From: RGIG3077 sp045541475
GTDB taxonomy: Bacteria > Bacillota > Clostridia > Oscillospirales > Ruminococcaceae
DNA length: 14,994 nucleotides
Direction of reading: 5' to 3'
Assembly (NCBI GenBank): GCA_045541475.1
Contig: JAZQJI010000023.1
Coordinates: 1 to 14,994, forward strand
Numbering within the stretch: the first letter of the stretch is position 1; every line of letters begins with the position of its first letter. Below the pieces are notes generated by a model. The model made no database searches and was not told where the DNA came from. It saw nothing but the letters and a program-made list of their open reading frames with translations. Shown here piece by piece: positions 13,340 to 14,994 of the stretch. The position numbers were made by a program, and so were the translations under genes.

Positions 13340-14683
13340 ATGATTGAGTACGATTCATTAAAAACTATATTAGTAGATTTTTTTCGCAATTATAAAGCTT
13401 ATGAGTTGAAAACAATTTGCGAGAAATATTCCATCCAATGTGATAATGAAATGAATCCTATGTATAGCAAACGTCTATATGTGGAAAGCGGTTTATCTAA
13501 AAAATCCTTTTCCGAATTACAAGAAATTGCGAAGGAAATCATTGCTAATGGGTGTGATAACATTTTTATAAAGAATGTTGAGCCATATTTAAACGATGAT
13601 TTTTTCGAGATTCCTATGACTACTCGAAGGATGATTTTAAATTGGTTATGCTCTCAAAATAATTTGGAAGGAAAAGTTGATATTTGCCATTTGATTTCTT
13701 GTGCTTGGAACATTGATGAAATGCAAGTAACAGTGGTGCAATGGAACGAACAATTTCCACTCAAAGAATATGTTATACAACATATGATTAGAAATGATGA
13801 TATAACATATCGCGAGTTATTTGAAGATTTACTCGACTTCATGTATATATCCAATAAACAACTGATTGTCTTTTTGGAATCGCTTGTTAATCCTTCAATA
13901 CGGGAACCTGACGAACAAGAATACTATGTATCTGAATTAAATCATATTATTTGTTCAGAAGGATTTCAATTAGTACAACGAAAAAGTATCGCAGGACAAC
14001 CAATTTATGCATTAGAAAAAGTATCTGCGGGAATTAGCGGAAAAATTCAAAACATAATTTTTGGAGCGTATGACGTAAAACCGGATATCGTAATCGAAGA
14101 TTCTCTTTTAAACACATTGAAAATTGTTGGTGATGAAGAAAAATGCTTATTTTACAATTTACCGATATCTGTCAATGGTCTTTCTTGGCATGATTTGGTA
14201 TCTTGGTGGAACAAAGGCAATACAAGTTATGATATTGAAATCGAAAAGAGCTTGGTAGAAAGACTGAAAAAATCTTTAGATTCTGAACCCGAAGTAATTT
14301 TTATACGAACATATTATAATCTTATTCATAAGTTGGGCAACAATAACCTTCCTGCATTAATTCCGCAAGTATATTGCCATTATGATCCTAAAAGTGCAAA
14401 GTTGCGAAAGGGACAAGTTTATGTTCTGCAAAGAATGGACTTTCTTTTATTGTTACCTTATGGGCACAGAGTAGTTGTAGAAATTGATGGAAAACACCAT
14501 TACGCCAATAATGACACTGCTTCTCCTTCAAAATATGCTTCTATGGTGCGAGACGATAGAAATCTAAAACTATATGGTTACGATGTTTATCGTTTCGGTG
14601 GACATGAGTTTACTTCGCAAAATATTGTTGCAATAATTGAGGAATTTATAATAAATCTTTTCAAAAAATATGGTGTGATATAG
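13340..14683 (+). CDS. AbiJ-like protein with C-terminal PD-(D/E)XK nuclease domain
   Basis: A 447-aa protein that looks like a phage-defence effector. The N-terminal part (about 90-229) resembles the AbiJ N-terminal domain 3 type: TTRRMILNWL (94-103), a LEGKVDICHLISCAW block (109-123) and a long helical FLESLVNPSIREPDEQEYYV stretch (178-197), then an LNHIICSEGFQL motif. A middle region (about 234-293) has PDIVIEDSLLNTLKIV and ends GLSWHDLVSWW. The C-terminus (about 355-445) looks like a DUF559/Vsr-type nuclease: RMDFLLLLP with Asp367, VVVEIDGKHHY with Glu381, Asp383 and Lys385, then MVRDDRNLKLYGYDVYRFGG. AGGGG sits eight bases before the ATG. It uses more AT-rich codons than the housekeeping genes and lies just after tRNA-Pro, which suggests acquisition. 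Domain names come from motif memory. Confidence 0.65.
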   Translation: MIEYDSLKTILVDFFRNYKAYELKTICEKYSIQCDNEMNPMYSKRLYVESGLSKKSFSELQEIAKEIIANGCDNIFIKNVEPYLNDDFFEIPMTTRRMILNWLCSQNNLEGKVDICHLISCAWNIDEMQVTVVQWNEQFPLKEYVIQHMIRNDDITYRELFEDLLDFMYISNKQLIVFLESLVNPSIREPDEQEYYVSELNHIICSEGFQLVQRKSIAGQPIYALEKVSAGISGKIQNIIFGAYDVKPDIVIEDSLLNTLKIVGDEEKCLFYNLPISVNGLSWHDLVSWWNKGNTSYDIEIEKSLVERLKKSLDSEPEVIFIRTYYNLIHKLGNNNLPALIPQVYCHYDPKSAKLRKGQVYVLQRMDFLLLLPYGHRVVVEIDGKHHYANNDTASPSKYASMVRDDRNLKLYGYDVYRFGGHEFTSQNIVAIIEEFIINLFKKYGVI

Positions 14684-14748
14684 TTTTATTTTAAAAGAAA
14701 ACAGTAGTAACTATAAAGCTTTTCTTTGTTTACTGCAAACCAATTTTT

Positions 14749-14777
14749 GAGGGCGCCGTTAGTCGGCGCCCTCTTTT
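14749..14777 (+). terminator. Terminator after the AbiJ-like gene, overlapping the end of the next gene
   Basis: GAGGGCGCCG (14749-14758) and CGGCGCCCTC (14764-14773) form a 10-bp perfect, GC-rich stem with a 5-nt loop, followed by four T on the plus strand. On the minus strand the hairpin is followed by A-rich sequence, so it works as a terminator only for rightward transcription. The loop holds the stop codon of the leftward gene. Confidence 0.8.
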
Positions 14778-14994
14778 AGTTTCGCTTTCTCCTCCGCAAT
14801 CTCCGCTTTGACTCTCTCGATCATCTCGGCGAGCTTGGCTTCGCACTGGTCGCGGTTTTCGGCGTAGATGTTGAATTTCTTTCTCTTGCCGTTTGGCAGT
14901 CTTGGGAAGAAGCTGCCTTCCCACAGGCTGTCATTGATCTGATACAGGCATCCGGTGCCGCTTTTGCGGATCTTTCTCAGGACGGGCTCGGGAT
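14759..14994 (-). CDS. Partial gene of a mobile-element DNA-binding/integrase-like protein
   Basis: A reading frame on the minus strand enters from the right edge and ends at the TAA at 14759-14761, giving 77 residues of the C-terminal end; its start is outside the window. The segment GCLYQINDSLWEGSFFPRLP followed by NGKRKKFNIYAENRDQCEAKL and a charged helix (EMIERVKAEIAEEKAKLKEG) resembles arm-type DNA-binding domains seen in integrases and small proteins of Firmicute mobile elements. By my count 57 of 77 codons end in G or C, unlike the AT-rich genes elsewhere in the window, which indicates a foreign origin. The full product is uncertain because most of the gene is missing. Confidence 0.55.
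   Translation of the reverse strand, partial: PEPVLRKIRKSGTGCLYQINDSLWEGSFFPRLPNGKRKKFNIYAENRDQCEAKLAEMIERVKAEIAEEKAKLKEGAD

Noticed and set aside
14730..14924. A 64-aa minus-strand open frame at the right edge
   Set aside because: It is a shifted frame over the GC-rich partial gene; the frame ending at 14759 gives a far more protein-like sequence.
1..14994. CRISPR array or insertion sequence with terminal inverted repeats
   Set aside because: No regularly spaced direct repeats and no transposase-like frame were found on either strand.

Overview
The window looks like chromosomal DNA from a low-GC, spore-forming Firmicute, most likely a clostridial (Oscillospiraceae/Ruminococcus-like) gut anaerobe. 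Supporting signs are an L10-leader attenuator ahead of rplJ-rplL, a yabP-yabQ-divIC sporulation/division cluster, a SpoIIQ-like M23 protein, SpoIID-like and peptidoglycan-binding proteins, frequent TTG and GTG starts with strong Shine-Dalgarno sites, and near-consensus sigma-A promoters. The genus is an inference; no rRNA marker is present.

Layout. Bases 1-1350 (minus strand) hold rplJ and rplL behind a consensus promoter and an L10 leader, closed by a strong terminator. Next comes an orphan amino-acid-type ABC solute-binding lipoprotein (plus). Bases 2436-5119 (minus) form a tight three-gene unit: a proline-rich protein, a SpoIID-like protein with three peptidoglycan-binding repeats, and a small two-repeat peptidoglycan-binding protein. 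A CPBP-type membrane protease (plus) and a SpoIIQ-like M23 endopeptidase (minus) follow. Then come two unknown overlapping genes and rsmE, a small membrane protein with a Cys/Asp-rich tail whose 5' leader can fold into a pseudoknot, and an unknown membrane protein (minus). Endonuclease III, yabP, yabQ, divIC and mnmM (ytqB) complete the core part.

From about 12.93 kb the character changes. A consensus promoter and a 16-bp perfect palindrome precede a broken tRNA-Pro copy that stops exactly at the anticodon loop. A structured spacer of about 160 nt follows, then an intact tRNA-Pro(TGG) and a terminator. Downstream lie a 447-aa protein that looks like an abortive-infection/restriction protein (AbiJ-like N-terminal region, PD-(D/E)XK nuclease at the C-terminus) and, at the right edge, a GC-rich gene fragment resembling DNA-binding domains of mobile-element integrases. 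I read this end as the start of a genomic island beside tRNA-Pro.

How the genes work together. The left and middle parts mix translation (L10, L7/L12, RsmE, MnmM, tRNA-Pro), spore envelope work (SpoIIQ-like, SpoIID-like, peptidoglycan-binding proteins, YabP, YabQ) and division or repair (DivIC, Nth). The most promising unexplained items are the defence-like gene at the tRNA-Pro junction, the half-tRNA plus structured spacer, and the pseudoknot leader ahead of the Cys/Asp-rich protein.
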